From: Microbacterium sp. W4I20
GTDB taxonomy: Bacteria; Actinomycetota; Actinomycetes; Actinomycetales; Microbacteriaceae
Length of the DNA: 64,000 bases
Direction: 5' to 3'
Assembly: GCF_030816505.1 (NCBI RefSeq)
Contig: NZ_JAUSYB010000001.1
Coordinates: forward strand, 1,922,001-1,986,000
Part shown: positions 47,601 to 55,861 of the stretch, piece by piece
Numbering within the stretch: position 1 is the first letter of the stretch
Layout: every line of letters starts with the position of its first letter
Made by a program: the position numbers and the translations under genes
Notes under the pieces: model-generated
Database searches by the model: none
The model's input: the letters and a program-made list of their open reading frames with translations, nothing else
Told to the model about the DNA's origin: nothing

Positions 47601-48612
47601 CCAGAACGGTCACGCCGTCGACCCCGCCCTCCTCGTTCAGGAGGTTCCCCGGAGGCAGCTCGACGCCGTCGGTGATCACCAGGACGTGCGGGACGGCCCC
47701 GCCGCCCCGGCCGCTCACCGGACCTCGCGAACGGATGTCGGCGATCAGGGGCTCGATCTCGGCCCAGGAAGAGGCGATCCGGCGAACGCCGCCGACGGCA
47801 TCCGTTCTGCTCTCCGACTGCGCATGCGGCAGCCACTTGACCCATTCCCAGTACGGCAGATCCACGCCGGATGCGATGACCGCGACCTGCAGGTCCTCGG
47901 GGGCCGCGAACGTCACCAGCTGCGCGATCATCGCCCTGGCCAGCCCACGCCCGCGCACGGTGTCGCCGACGAGTTCGATGCGGGCGCAGGTGCCGATGTT
48001 CAGGCCGAAAGGCAGTTCAGGCACCTGGTCATGGGTGAGGACGAAGCGATGCGCCGCAGAGGCACTGACCGGGTCGAGCTGGGCGAGCGGCGGGATCGGG
48101 GCCTCGTCGAGCGCCATCACGAGCGGCTGCGTGGCCGTTCCCACCCGCGTCACCAGGAACTGCGGGTCGCCGACCGGTCGCTCCCAGACTCGGGAGCCCT
48201 CTTCGACGATGAAGGGCAGCGATTCCGGGGCCGGCAGCATCCACTCCTCGTAGCGGCGCTGCCGCGATGCCACCTCTCGCACAGCGTCTCGGGTCTCGGC
48301 GAGATACGCGAGGTACTCCCGACGCGTGTTCTCCACGTTGGTGGAATGCTGCGCCTTCTGCCGCCACATCTGTCCGCCCACCATGGACAGCGCCATGAAC
48401 AGGAACAGCCCGCCCATGATGTAGGTGCGTGTCGCGTCGCCGCCCTGGGTCAGAGAGAGCACAGCGACGGACCCGAGGCTGCCCACCATCGGCAGCGCCA
48501 TCATCAGGGTGTTCGAGGCACCCTCCGGCTTGGGGAGCTCCGGTGCCTGCTGCAGAGTGAGTTGGCCGCCGGCCGGGGGTTTCGGTGCACGGCGATTGCT
48601 GGTTGTGCTCAC
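44623..48612 (-). CDS. eccC: Type VII secretion ATPase EccC (FtsK/SpoIIIE family)
   Basis: 1329 residues. Two membrane helices near the N-terminus (TLMMALPMVGSLGSVAVLSL and YIMGGLFLFMALSMVGGQMW), then three tandem ATPase domains with Walker A GATGSGKSE (about 473), GGARSGKST (about 837) and GDSQSGKSS (about 1125). LIDFKGGATF is the Walker B block of domain 1. Single-chain EccC as in firmicute and many actinobacterial systems, not split into Ca and Cb. It drives export and selects substrates. GTG start after GAGGAGGG; divergent from eccD. Confidence 0.97.
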   Translation of the reverse strand: MSTTSNRRAPKPPAGGQLTLQQAPELPKPEGASNTLMMALPMVGSLGSVAVLSLTQGGDATRTYIMGGLFLFMALSMVGGQMWRQKAQHSTNVENTRREYLAYLAETRDAVREVASRQRRYEEWMLPAPESLPFIVEEGSRVWERPVGDPQFLVTRVGTATQPLVMALDEAPIPPLAQLDPVSASAAHRFVLTHDQVPELPFGLNIGTCARIELVGDTVRGRGLARAMIAQLVTFAAPEDLQVAVIASGVDLPYWEWVKWLPHAQSESRTDAVGGVRRIASSWAEIEPLIADIRSRGPVSGRGGGAVPHVLVITDGVELPPGNLLNEEGGVDGVTVLDIPREWDQLTDPLTIRLILEGEKGTALTVARRGVGAVSASADFLGIASAEAVARRLTGLGEAAEDEDAGGVRTISAELTDLLALPDVRDFDPELAWKPRSARDRLRVPIGLTSTGQPMLLDLKESAQQGMGPHGMLIGATGSGKSEVLRTLVLSLAMSHSSEALNFVLIDFKGGATFAGMADMPHVSAVITNLGDDLTLVDRMQDAIQGEMTRRQELLRDAGNFANVTDYETARKGGRTDLKPLPALLIVADEFSELLAAKPDFTELFVAIGRLGRSLHVHLLLSTQRLEEGKLRGLDSHLSYRIGLKTFSGADSRAVIGVPDAFTLPGGGGHGILKSDAETLTQFRAAYVSAPPKTRRRKPGATPEAPGSELPIRAIEARSFTAAPVLVQENSEEQAPVLGSGGGEAPEKRVTFDIAVSLMKGRSMPAHQVWLPPLDVPATFDELLGDLVEDPQLGLISPRWRTQGPLTIPLGIVDRPLEQRRDSLVMSLTGAGGHLAIVGGARSGKSTLARSVVTGIALTHTPQEVQFYVMDFGGGTFVPFGKMAHVAGVAGRNQPDVLRRMFQEVVGIVNARERYFTANSIDSIETYRRLRAQGRADDGYGDVFLVIDGWPTIRAEFDEMEFGIQALAGRALTFGVHLIVTTTRWMDFRTAIRDTFGSKLELRLGDTTDSEIDRKVAVNVPLGRPGRGLAPSKHHMLTALPRVDGSGDPDTLGEGVEHLIERVNAAWKGPRGPKLRLLPEMLELPRLQQLAAGTPLEGQVLLGVDEAELAPTAFDVRRNPHVYVFGDSQSGKSSFLRSFAREVMRTTSPKTAQIFVVDYRRALLSEIPDEYLAGYFTTAQQASEELGGLAQYLRGRLPGPDVTPQQLRDRSWWSGAEVYVLVDDYDLVNTQSGNPIAVLQPLLAQATDVGLHLVLARRSGGASRATFEPVMQTLRDLAAPGILLSGSPDEGPLIGNVKATPAVPGRAKLITREHGVQTLQLAYAPSSHL

Positions 48613-48695
48613 GGCTGGCCCTCCTCGAGTCGCCTACTATTGTGTCAGGACGCCGAGATGATCCGGTATCGTGCGAGAACTTCGAGGGGCGGGGG

Positions 48696-50033
48696 ATGTC
48701 AGCGAAGACGATTCGCCTCACCGTCGCCGATGCGAACGGCCGCCACGACCTCGTCGTCGCCGCCGATTCGACCGTGTCCGAGCTCCTCGCCGTCGGTGGT
48801 GTGGACCTGCGCAGATACGTCAGCACGACCACCTCCGGCGCGGCGATCGATCTCGACAGCGCGGTGTCGGTCACCCCGGGCGATGGTGGCGTGATCTGGC
48901 TGTTCGATCGCACGGAGACGGATGCCGGTTCGCCATCGGGCACCGGCGCGAGGAAGGCCGCTCCGGTCATCCGCTCGCAGCGGAGCCCGTTGCTGCTCTC
49001 ACTGCTCCTGCTGATCACCGCGATCCTCGTCCTCTGCGCAGTGATCACCCCGACTCCGATGATCGTGATCGTGTCGGCGGTGATGCTGCTGGCGGGGGCC
49101 GTGAGCATGCTCGCCCAGCCCGTCAGCGATTCCACGCTCTACGTGGCGTACATCGCACCGTTCCTCGGCGGCGCGGCAGGCGCCGTCGCACTCGCGGGCT
49201 TCCGTGACCCGGGAGGCATGATCGCGGCCGGCATGGTGGTGGGCGCCACCATCGCCTGCGTCCGCCACGCGCAGGCGCAGGTGGAGGGGCCGATCCTGCG
49301 GGCGACGACCGCGGTCATCGCCGCGCTCTGGTCGGTGTTCGCGGTCGTCGAAGCCGCCGCGTTCATCGCCGAGGTGCCGGCGGCGACGATGACGGCCGTG
49401 CACATCGCCTGTGCCGTCCCCCTCTTCCACTACATGCGCGCGGCCGCGCTCGACGTCGATGCCCATGAGCTGATCGACACTCCCTTCGTCATCCGCGACG
49501 CGCAGGGTCTGCGCCACGAGACACCGCTCGCTCCGTCTCCCGTGCACGCCGATGCAGCCGCCAGTCAGTATCTCGTCGCGCGACGTCGCTCCGAGGCGGG
49601 CATCGTCGCCGCCTGCGCGCTCGCCCTGCTGTCTGCGCTGTACGCGGTGCCGACCGCGACAGGACAGACGGTGGAGGCCTGGTGCGTGCTCGGTGGGGCT
49701 CTGGGCGCCGGATGCTACTTCCTGCTCACCTCCCGGACACTGCGCAACGGGCTCTCCCGCGCCGCTGCCCTGGTCACCGGAACGCTCATCGCGTCGCTCG
49801 CGGCTGCTGTCCTCGTCGTCTCTTTCCAGCTCAGCGGATTGCTGGTCGCGTTGGCGTTCGTGCTCGCCGGAATCATCGTCGGATGCATGACCGTGCCGTT
49901 CGCTCGCGATTGGCGTTCACTGGGCTGGTCGCGCACCGGCGACATCGTCGAAGGCATCCTGCTCGCCCTGGCTCCGGCAGCGCTGCTGTACGGATCCGGG
50001 ATCGCCGGACAGATAGTGGAGGTCTTCTCATGA
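48696..50033 (+). CDS. eccD: EccD-like type VII secretion membrane protein (first copy)
   Basis: 445 residues. N-terminal ubiquitin-like YukD domain (MSAKTIRLTVADANGRHDLVVAADSTVSELL, to about residue 80), then about eleven membrane helices. The ATG follows GGGGCGGGGG. A -10-like TATCGT at 48668-48673 lies in the 83-base divergent region shared with eccC. Stop overlaps the start of the RDD-FHA gene. A second EccD-like gene lies 11 kb away. Confidence 0.9.
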   Translation: MSAKTIRLTVADANGRHDLVVAADSTVSELLAVGGVDLRRYVSTTTSGAAIDLDSAVSVTPGDGGVIWLFDRTETDAGSPSGTGARKAAPVIRSQRSPLLLSLLLLITAILVLCAVITPTPMIVIVSAVMLLAGAVSMLAQPVSDSTLYVAYIAPFLGGAAGAVALAGFRDPGGMIAAGMVVGATIACVRHAQAQVEGPILRATTAVIAALWSVFAVVEAAAFIAEVPAATMTAVHIACAVPLFHYMRAAALDVDAHELIDTPFVIRDAQGLRHETPLAPSPVHADAAASQYLVARRRSEAGIVAACALALLSALYAVPTATGQTVEAWCVLGGALGAGCYFLLTSRTLRNGLSRAAALVTGTLIASLAAAVLVVSFQLSGLLVALAFVLAGIIVGCMTVPFARDWRSLGWSRTGDIVEGILLALAPAALLYGSGIAGQIVEVFS

Positions 50034-51562
50034 CCATCTCCCCTCCCGCAGCACTGCGATCGCAGACAAGATCGGCCACCGCGCGCGTGGCACGGACGGT
50101 CGGCGCCCCTGCGGGGGCAGGACAGCGCGCCGGGGCGTACCTGATCGACCTGGTCATCGTCGCGGCCGTCGCCGCGGCTGTCTGGTTCGCGAGCGGCTCG
50201 CTCGTGCTGGTCGCGGTCACGGTGATCGAGCTGTGGGCGATCGGCTGGGTGTGGGAGGGCCACACCGGCGCGACACCGGGAAACCTGATCTGCGGCATCC
50301 GCACGGTCCAGCGCGACGCGGATGTGAGCGTCGGCGCGCGCCGGCTGTTCTTCCGCAGCCTGGTGCTGGGCCTCTCGCACGTCATCCCCGTGCTGCTGCC
50401 GGTGGGGCTCAGCGCGTCGGGGCTGCTCGATGGCCTTGCCGGCGCGAGGATGATCGACGTCCGCAAGACGCGGCAGTCGGCCTCGAGCGGCGCCGGACGC
50501 GTGCTCGATCTGGAGGCACGGGTGGTGGGCGCGGGTTCGACGACGAGCATCGTCGCCGACGAGCCGGGTGTCATCAGCCAGACACCGCTCACCCCCGCGC
50601 CGGCACCCATCACCCAGGCACCCGCGCTCGCATCTGCTCCTGCGCCTGCGGCGCCTGTGCCTGTGGCGCCGCACGTCGAGGCCGGGACCGTCCCCGTGTT
50701 CGTGCTCTCCGACGGCACGGTCATCCAGGCGACGGGCCTGGGCTTCATCGGCCGAGCCCCGCGCGCGCCCGAGTCGATCCCCGATGCGATCCTCATACGG
50801 GTGCCGGATGGCACGCGGTCGTTGTCACGTACGCACGCCGCGTTCGGAGTGGAGGAGGGACAGCTCTGGGTGCAGGACCTCGGTTCAGCCAACGGCGCGT
50901 CCGTGCGTCACGTCGATGGCAGCATCACCGCACTCTCGCCGCACGTTCCCAGCTTCCTGACCCCCGGCGATGTCCTCGTGCTCGACAGCGATGCCGAGCT
51001 CGCGTTCCGCCACGTGGTCGCCCGCGGGGCCCGACCGGCAGCCGCGCCGCCGGTCGCCGCACCGTCCGAGATCCCGGCTCCTGCTGCCTCGAGCGCGCCC
51101 GCGGAGAGCCCGCGACCGGCGCCGGTCCCCGCGCAGGCTTCGGTACCGGAGCCTGCACCCGCTCCCGCTCCCGCACCCGCAGCCGCACCCGCACCCGCAC
51201 CCGCACCCGCACCCGCACCCGCACCCGCGACAGTCGTCGCTCTGCAGTTCAAGGACGGCACGACCGTGCCCATCCTCGGTGTCGGATACATCGGGCGTGC
51301 TCCTCGCCTGCCCGACGGGGAACGCGCGGATGCCGCCCTGATCCCCGTCCCCGACGGGGACCGCTCCGTCTCGCGGACGCACGGACGCTTCGGCATCGTC
51401 GACGGACAGGCCTGGTTCGAGGATCTCGGTTCCGGGAACGGTTCCTCACTGCGAACCGCAGACGGCCGCTCCGGCCCGATGACCCCGCATCAGCGATTCG
51501 GCCTCATCCCCGGCACGGTGCTGCAGCTCGGCGAATGCGTGATCCGCGTCGTCGCCGCCTGA
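50030..51562 (+). CDS. RDD membrane protein with two FHA domains
   Basis: 510 residues. Residues about 30-145 are an RDD domain (RAGAYLIDLVIVAAVAAAVWF, TPGNLICGIRTV) with membrane helices. Two FHA domains follow: about 225-335 (GLGFIGRAPRAPESIP, RSLSRTHAAF, DLGSANGASV) and 405-508 (GVGYIGRAPRLPDGER, RSVSRTHGRF, DLGSGNGSS), joined by an Ala/Pro linker. Both keep Arg and SRTH for phospho-Thr binding. Coupled to eccD by a four-base overlap; it likely recruits proteins phosphorylated by the Ser/Thr kinase at the far end of the locus. Confidence 0.9.
   Translation: MTISPPAALRSQTRSATARVARTVGAPAGAGQRAGAYLIDLVIVAAVAAAVWFASGSLVLVAVTVIELWAIGWVWEGHTGATPGNLICGIRTVQRDADVSVGARRLFFRSLVLGLSHVIPVLLPVGLSASGLLDGLAGARMIDVRKTRQSASSGAGRVLDLEARVVGAGSTTSIVADEPGVISQTPLTPAPAPITQAPALASAPAPAAPVPVAPHVEAGTVPVFVLSDGTVIQATGLGFIGRAPRAPESIPDAILIRVPDGTRSLSRTHAAFGVEEGQLWVQDLGSANGASVRHVDGSITALSPHVPSFLTPGDVLVLDSDAELAFRHVVARGARPAAAPPVAAPSEIPAPAASSAPAESPRPAPVPAQASVPEPAPAPAPAPAAAPAPAPAPAPAPAPATVVALQFKDGTTVPILGVGYIGRAPRLPDGERADAALIPVPDGDRSVSRTHGRFGIVDGQAWFEDLGSGNGSSLRTADGRSGPMTPHQRFGLIPGTVLQLGECVIRVVAA
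51150..51235. repeat. Tandem CACCCG repeats encoding an Ala-Pro linker
   Basis: About a dozen near-perfect copies of GCACCC code for (AP)n between the two FHA domains. Length is likely to vary. Confidence 0.75.
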
Positions 51563-51596
51563 TCGAGGCACGGACTTCCGCTCGAGACGCACAGGA

Positions 51597-51628
51597 AAGC
51601 CGCTCACGCGCAGGCGGGTGAGCGGCTT
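51597..51628. terminator. Bidirectional terminator after the RDD-FHA gene
   Basis: Perfect 11-bp arms AAGCCGCTCAC and GTGAGCGGCTT with a 10-base loop, between convergent stops, followed by TGTCT. Confidence 0.8.
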
Positions 51629-51644
51629 GTCTCTGGAACCGGGG

Positions 51645-52952
51645 TTACCAGCCGGTGTCTTCCTGCCCCTCGGACGTCGAACGTCCTGCAGCACCCGCCG
51701 CACCGATGTCGGGCGCGGCCTCGTCGTCGGAGGGCTCGACCTCGAACGCCATCAGGTCCTGTCCGCGACGACGGTTCCGCTTGTCACCGCGTCCGCCCGC
51801 ACCGCCACCGGCCGCAGCGCCACCCATCATGGCACCGCCACGGCCGCCGTTCGCGGCACCCGGCTGGGCGACGACACCGGATGCTCCGGCTCCGCCCATG
51901 CCGCCCGTGCCGCCCACGCCGCCGGCTCCGGTGAGCAGACCCGCGCCGCCGCTGAGGCGGTTGGCAAGGGCCGCACCACCCGCGAGACCTGCGCCGCCCG
52001 CGACGCCGCCGAGGCCACCGCTGACCGATCCGGCGCCGCCACCGCCTGTCGTTCCTCCGGGGAAGTTGCCGGTACCGCCGGGGCCACCCGTGCCCACGCC
52101 GGGAACCTCACCGACGATGGTGCCGTCGATGTTCGGCTTCTCCGGCTCCTCGGGCCGGGGGAACGGCGGCTCCTCGATCCAGGGCGGATCGACCTGCGGC
52201 GGGTGGTAGATGATCGGCGGCCGCACGATCGTGCCGCCATCATCATCGTCGTCGCCATTACCGTTGCCGTTGCCGTTCCCGTTTCCGTTCCCGTCGACAG
52301 TGCCCGATCCGCCACCGCCGTCGGTGCCGCCACCGTTCACTCCGGGGTTGTTGATCGGAGGGTTACCGCCGTTGCCGTCATCCCCCGTCGGCTCCTTCGG
52401 GGGCTCGGGCTCGTCGTAGTCGGTCTTCGGCATCCCGTCGATGATCTCCTGGAGGCGCTGATCCAGTGCGGCCGCGAGCTTGCGGGCCTCCTCCTCCTGG
52501 GCCAGCTCCGCCTGCTCCGCGTAGTACTGCTGAGCCGCGGCCGGCGTCATGGTGACGCCTGGCGACACCTGGACGGGACTGTCGGTCTTCGCCGCCATGT
52601 CGAGGGTGTTCTGCTGCTCTGTGGAGAGCCCCGTCGGCGGGAGGCCCTTCGTGCCGGCTGCGGTGGACTGCAGCGCATCATCAGCCTCGCCGATGGCCTT
52701 GTTGAGCGCGATCTGATACTCACCGAAACGCTCGAGGTCCTTGCGGATCTTGATCAGCGCTTCTGCCACCGTCGTGCCGAATTTGCCGTCGAAGGCCTCG
52801 GTGCGAGCAGCCTTCTGCACGCTCGTCGCGACCGTGTCGACGGCCTCGGTGGCAGCGGCGCGCTGGATGGACTGCGTGCCTCGCACGATTCCTACACTGA
52901 AGTCGGTCCGGTTGATCTGCAGCCGGCCGAGTCGCTCGACGTTGTGTCCCAT
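51645..52952 (-). CDS. Candidate type VII substrate: helical N-domain with long Gly/Asn/Pro-rich region
   Basis: 435 residues. The first ~175 are helical and charged (KIRKDLERFGEYQIALNKAIGEADDAL, YYAEQAELAQEEEARKLAAALDQRL), reminiscent of long WXG/PPE-like domains. Then GNGNGNGNG, an acidic run, a proline-rich part (IVRPPIIYHPPQVDPPW) and a Gly/Ala-rich stretch to about 390. The C-terminus GDKRNRRRGQDLMAFEVEPSDDEAAPDIG resembles the conserved tail of PPE-like proteins in other actinobacterial ESX loci. Start 11 bases after the preceding small helical gene, so the two are probably a co-secreted pair. No enzymatic motif. Confidence 0.75.
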   Translation of the reverse strand: MGHNVERLGRLQINRTDFSVGIVRGTQSIQRAAATEAVDTVATSVQKAARTEAFDGKFGTTVAEALIKIRKDLERFGEYQIALNKAIGEADDALQSTAAGTKGLPPTGLSTEQQNTLDMAAKTDSPVQVSPGVTMTPAAAQQYYAEQAELAQEEEARKLAAALDQRLQEIIDGMPKTDYDEPEPPKEPTGDDGNGGNPPINNPGVNGGGTDGGGGSGTVDGNGNGNGNGNGNGDDDDDGGTIVRPPIIYHPPQVDPPWIEEPPFPRPEEPEKPNIDGTIVGEVPGVGTGGPGGTGNFPGGTTGGGGAGSVSGGLGGVAGGAGLAGGAALANRLSGGAGLLTGAGGVGGTGGMGGAGASGVVAQPGAANGGRGGAMMGGAAAGGGAGGRGDKRNRRRGQDLMAFEVEPSDDEAAPDIGAAGAAGRSTSEGQEDTGW

Positions 52953-52963
52953 GGTGTCTCCCC

Positions 52964-53323
52964 TCAGACCGCGATCGACTTGTTGGAGCGGCCCACGGCT
53001 TTGTGGAGCAGGTTCTGGTAGGAGGCCTTCTGATCAGCGTCGAGCTGATTCGTCTCCTGGATGGCCTTGTCGAGGTTCACGAACGCCGTGTTCAGTTCCA
53101 GCTGGATCGAATCGAGCCACTTGATCGCCGACTGGTATCGAGTACTCAGCTCGGTGGCGAGATCGACGGATTTGCCGTCAGCGGTCCAGAGGGACGTGGT
53201 CTGCCCTTCGGCCAGGTGCTCCAGGGTCGCCCGAGACTTCACCAGAGTGTCGTACGCCTCTTGGACCAGGTCGATCTGAGTCTGGGCCGTATCCTCGTCC
53301 ATCCCGAAGTCTGGAATCATCAT
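52964..53323 (-). CDS. Small helical ESX-associated protein (WXG100-like)
   Basis: 119 residues from the first ATG of an ATG-ATG pair, with GGAGGGGAG 10 bases upstream. Predicted long helix, a SLWTADGKS turn, and a second long helix (TRYQSAIKWLDSIQLELNTAFVNLDKAIQETNQLDADQKASYQNLL). Size and shape fit the WXG100 fold, although W and G are spaced differently (WTADG). Probably the partner of the following Gly/Asn-rich protein, like a PE/PPE or EsxB-like pair. Confidence 0.75.
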   Translation of the reverse strand: MMIPDFGMDEDTAQTQIDLVQEAYDTLVKSRATLEHLAEGQTTSLWTADGKSVDLATELSTRYQSAIKWLDSIQLELNTAFVNLDKAIQETNQLDADQKASYQNLLHKAVGRSNKSIAV

Positions 53324-53380
53324 GATTGTTGCGCTCCCCTCCGACGATGCTGCGCATGACGATGATAGCTCGGGTGGTCG

Positions 53381-53416
53381 CTCGTTCTCCATGGGGAGAG
53401 CTCCCCATGGAACGAG
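53381..53416 (-). terminator. Strong inverted repeat after the DUF2510 protein gene
   Basis: Arms CTCGTT(CT)CCATGGGG and CCCCATGGAACGAG pair over 14 bp with a two-base bulge and an AGAGCT loop. It lies ten bases after the stop of the upstream minus-strand gene. Confidence 0.7.
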
Positions 53417-53425
53417 CGAAGCAGA

Positions 53426-54196
53426 CTACGGCTGAGGACTGGGGTCGGACGCCTGAGGGTCACACGTGAGCACCGCGTTGCCGATCGCCTTCTCCGCAGT
53501 CTCCCGCTCGGCCTCGGGCGGATCGCCGCCCGCCATGATGAGGCGAAGAGCGTCATCCGACAGCTCGGAGTCATACAGGTACTGCCCCACACACGGATAG
53601 AACTCCGGCATGTCGTCGTACGTGGTGATGCCTCCGGCCCGGATCGTCGCGGCGAACCCCTCGGCGATCTCCTCAGGGGACGGGCGACTGTCGCTCTCGC
53701 CCGTGGGCGGGTCGGACGGCTCGGCGGACGTCGAAGGCGGGGCGTTCGTGGCAGGAGCCGTGTCGATCGGGCTGGGCAGATTCGCCACCAGCGACACGAC
53801 GAGCACGATGGCTCCGATCACACCGCCGACGACCGACACGATCATGCCGACGATCGACGGCCACTTCGGCGCGTTCTTCTTGAACAGTCCGATCAGAGAG
53901 ACGACGAACCCGGCCAGCAGCACCACCATGCCCAGGCCGAAGACTGCCGGGATGCATGCCAGAACCGTGCCCAGCACGGCCAGGCCCAGCCCCACGAAAC
54001 CCAGGACCGGCGAAGGCCGAGAGGTCGCGGCAGGGGCCGAGGTCACCGGGGCGGACGCCGCGGGGGCCGGCGCTTCCGCCGCGGGCTGCGCGGAACCCGC
54101 GCCCTGGACGGGAGCGTAGTCATCCGTCCACTGCGCACCATCCCACCAGCGCTGACGCCCTGAACCGTCGTCGTACCACCCAGCCGGCATACTCAT
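53426..54196 (-). CDS. DUF2510/DUF4190-type membrane protein with extracytoplasmic tail
   Basis: 256 residues. N-terminal DUF2510 (MPAGWYDDGSGRQRWWDGAQWTDDY), an Ala-rich linker, then two membrane segments with the DUF4190-like pattern (PVLGFVGLGLAVLGTVLACIPAVFGLGMVVLLAGFVVSLIGLFKKNAPKWPSIVGMIVSVVGGVIGAIVLVVSL is spread over residues 62-135). The C-terminal outer part (145-256) has EEIAEGFAATIRAGG and two cysteines. Function unknown; common in actinobacterial ESX loci and elsewhere. A start at the second Met is possible. Confidence 0.8.
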   Translation of the reverse strand: MSMPAGWYDDGSGRQRWWDGAQWTDDYAPVQGAGSAQPAAEAPAPAASAPVTSAPAATSRPSPVLGFVGLGLAVLGTVLACIPAVFGLGMVVLLAGFVVSLIGLFKKNAPKWPSIVGMIVSVVGGVIGAIVLVVSLVANLPSPIDTAPATNAPPSTSAEPSDPPTGESDSRPSPEEIAEGFAATIRAGGITTYDDMPEFYPCVGQYLYDSELSDDALRLIMAGGDPPEAERETAEKAIGNAVLTCDPQASDPSPQP

Positions 54197-54257
54197 CCGC
54201 GCACCCTCCTCGTCGCCTCAGTCCGCATCACGCGAACACCCATCCTACGATGGAGGA

Positions 54258-55016
54258 TCAGACGACTGCGGAACTCTCCGGAACGAAAGCATCGAGCAGC
54301 TCGAGGTCGTCAGGCGTCACGATGCGCGCCCCCACGGCATGCTCGACCAGGCGCGAACGGACCGAGTCCGGGATCCCTCCCGCGGCATCCCGCTCGACGC
54401 CACGCACGCCGTGCCGCGCGAACTTGTCGCAGAGACTGCCGACACGGCGCTCGAGCTTTCCCAGGGGCCAGCCCAGCCGGCCGGCGACCTCGTCCATCGC
54501 CGGCAGACGCACGGAACCCTCCGCCGCGAACCGGAGCATCGGCTCCGACAGGGCAGTCAGCAGGATCCTCTGCACGGGTGACAGGAGTCCGGCGACGTCG
54601 CCGTCGGCCGCCGTCGCCGTCCACGGCGTCGACACCTGGTAGAACGGAGCCTCAGCGAGGAGTTCGATCTCGTACGTGGTCGGCCCCGCGGTGAACATCA
54701 CTGTCGTCGCGGGGAAGACCAGCGGCGTCGATTCCCCCGGGGCGAGCAAGGACTGCGCCATCCCGCCCGCCGAGGCGACGGACGCGGTCAGCCGCGAACC
54801 CACATTGCTCAGCCACCAGATGCCCTCGCGCTGATCGAGTTCGAGAAAGCGCCGGTGCACGTACTGGTTGTCATCCATCGCCAGATCGGCGCCCCGGCCG
54901 ATCACGAAGGTCGACCCGGCCGGAATGCGTTGCCTCCGGCCGCCGAAATCGAGGTCGAGTGCAAGACCGCTCGCGCCCCCGAGGCCCTCCGGTCCTCCGA
55001 GATCCCCCATGCTCAC
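54258..55016 (-). CDS. FHA-domain protein with C-terminal winged-helix-like domain (copy 1)
   Basis: 252 residues. FHA domain about 15-115 (AGSTFVIGRGADLAMDDNQYVHRRFLEL, WWLSNVGSRLTA). The phospho-site pattern is altered: VHRRF in place of SRXH. From about 135 a ~110-residue domain with LSPVQRILLTALSEPML, EVAGRLGWPLGKLERRVGSLCDKFARHGVRG and RLVEHAVGARIVTPDDLELLDA, a winged-helix-like layout. A second gene at 62.4-63.1 kb has the same two domains. GTG start overlaps the stop of the upstream gene (GTGA). Confidence 0.85.
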   Translation of the reverse strand: MSMGDLGGPEGLGGASGLALDLDFGGRRQRIPAGSTFVIGRGADLAMDDNQYVHRRFLELDQREGIWWLSNVGSRLTASVASAGGMAQSLLAPGESTPLVFPATTVMFTAGPTTYEIELLAEAPFYQVSTPWTATAADGDVAGLLSPVQRILLTALSEPMLRFAAEGSVRLPAMDEVAGRLGWPLGKLERRVGSLCDKFARHGVRGVERDAAGGIPDSVRSRLVEHAVGARIVTPDDLELLDAFVPESSAVV

Positions 55017-55828
55017 GCCGTGTGACGGGGCCAGGCCCCGCCCGGGAAGGCGCTGACCGAACCGAGTTCGTTCGTGACCTCGGTCATGAACGAAGCCGCA
55101 GCCTCGTTGGCCGTCATGACGATGCTCACGAGGTTCACCACGTCGGCGATGAACGACACGACCGCGGCGATGATCGTCGCGACACCACCGGGCGCCCCGA
55201 ACACGGACACGATCTCTGCGATGCCGAGCCCGACACCGACCGCCGTGGTGATCGCCGCGATCGAGAAAGCGACCCAGAAGTCGACGATCGCATCGGCGAA
55301 CGTGTTCAACTGCTCATCGATCATCGTGCACTTGGCATAGATGTTGTCGGATGCCGGCTGCTGCAGCTCCACGCGCGCGGAGTAGGCATTGTAGGCGGCT
55401 CCGGTCCAGTGACCGGTGCTCGGGAGCGACGTGAGGACCACGGTCGAGGTCGCCACGGTGGCCGGGGTGCCGACGCTCTGCACCCAGCTGATCCCGGTCT
55501 GACGAAGCGTGTTCGGGCTGCCGACGTAGGCGAAGATCTCCGCCGTCTTCTGGATCGCCTCGTTCACCTTCTCGAACATCTTGCTGATCAGCTCGTTGAG
55601 CCGCTCGATCAGGTCGCCGATCAACGGGATGTGGCTGGCGAGCTCGAGGACACCGTTGATGATGTCGACGACCGTGCCCGCACCGTCGACGAACTCATCG
55701 AACTTCGACCGCGAGCGATCGACGTCGGCGGCGTTGTCGCCTCCGCCGTGCGGGGAGGTGCGGCCGGACGGCGCGTCGGGACCACCCGAATTCGGGCGCG
55801 GACGTGGAGGTCGGGGAATGCTAACCAT
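55013..55828 (-). CDS. Candidate type VII substrate, long WXG-like helical protein
   Basis: 271 residues. Pro-rich disordered start, then amphipathic helices (GVLELASHIPLIGDLIERLNELISKMFEKVNEAIQKTAEIF spread over 58-100), a STGHWTGAAYNAYSARVEL turn with a WXG motif near residue 140, and a C-terminal hydrophobic helical hairpin (VAFSIAAITTAVGVGLGIAEIV, VATIIAAVVSFIADVVNLVSIVM). It looks like a WXG protein enlarged by a membrane-interacting segment. No known toxin motif. Coupled to the FHA-wHTH gene. Confidence 0.7.
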   Translation of the reverse strand: MVSIPRPPRPRPNSGGPDAPSGRTSPHGGGDNAADVDRSRSKFDEFVDGAGTVVDIINGVLELASHIPLIGDLIERLNELISKMFEKVNEAIQKTAEIFAYVGSPNTLRQTGISWVQSVGTPATVATSTVVLTSLPSTGHWTGAAYNAYSARVELQQPASDNIYAKCTMIDEQLNTFADAIVDFWVAFSIAAITTAVGVGLGIAEIVSVFGAPGGVATIIAAVVSFIADVVNLVSIVMTANEAAASFMTEVTNELGSVSAFPGGAWPRHTA

Positions 55829-55861
55829 GGTGACGTCTTCTTCCAGTCGTGAGTTCTACGA

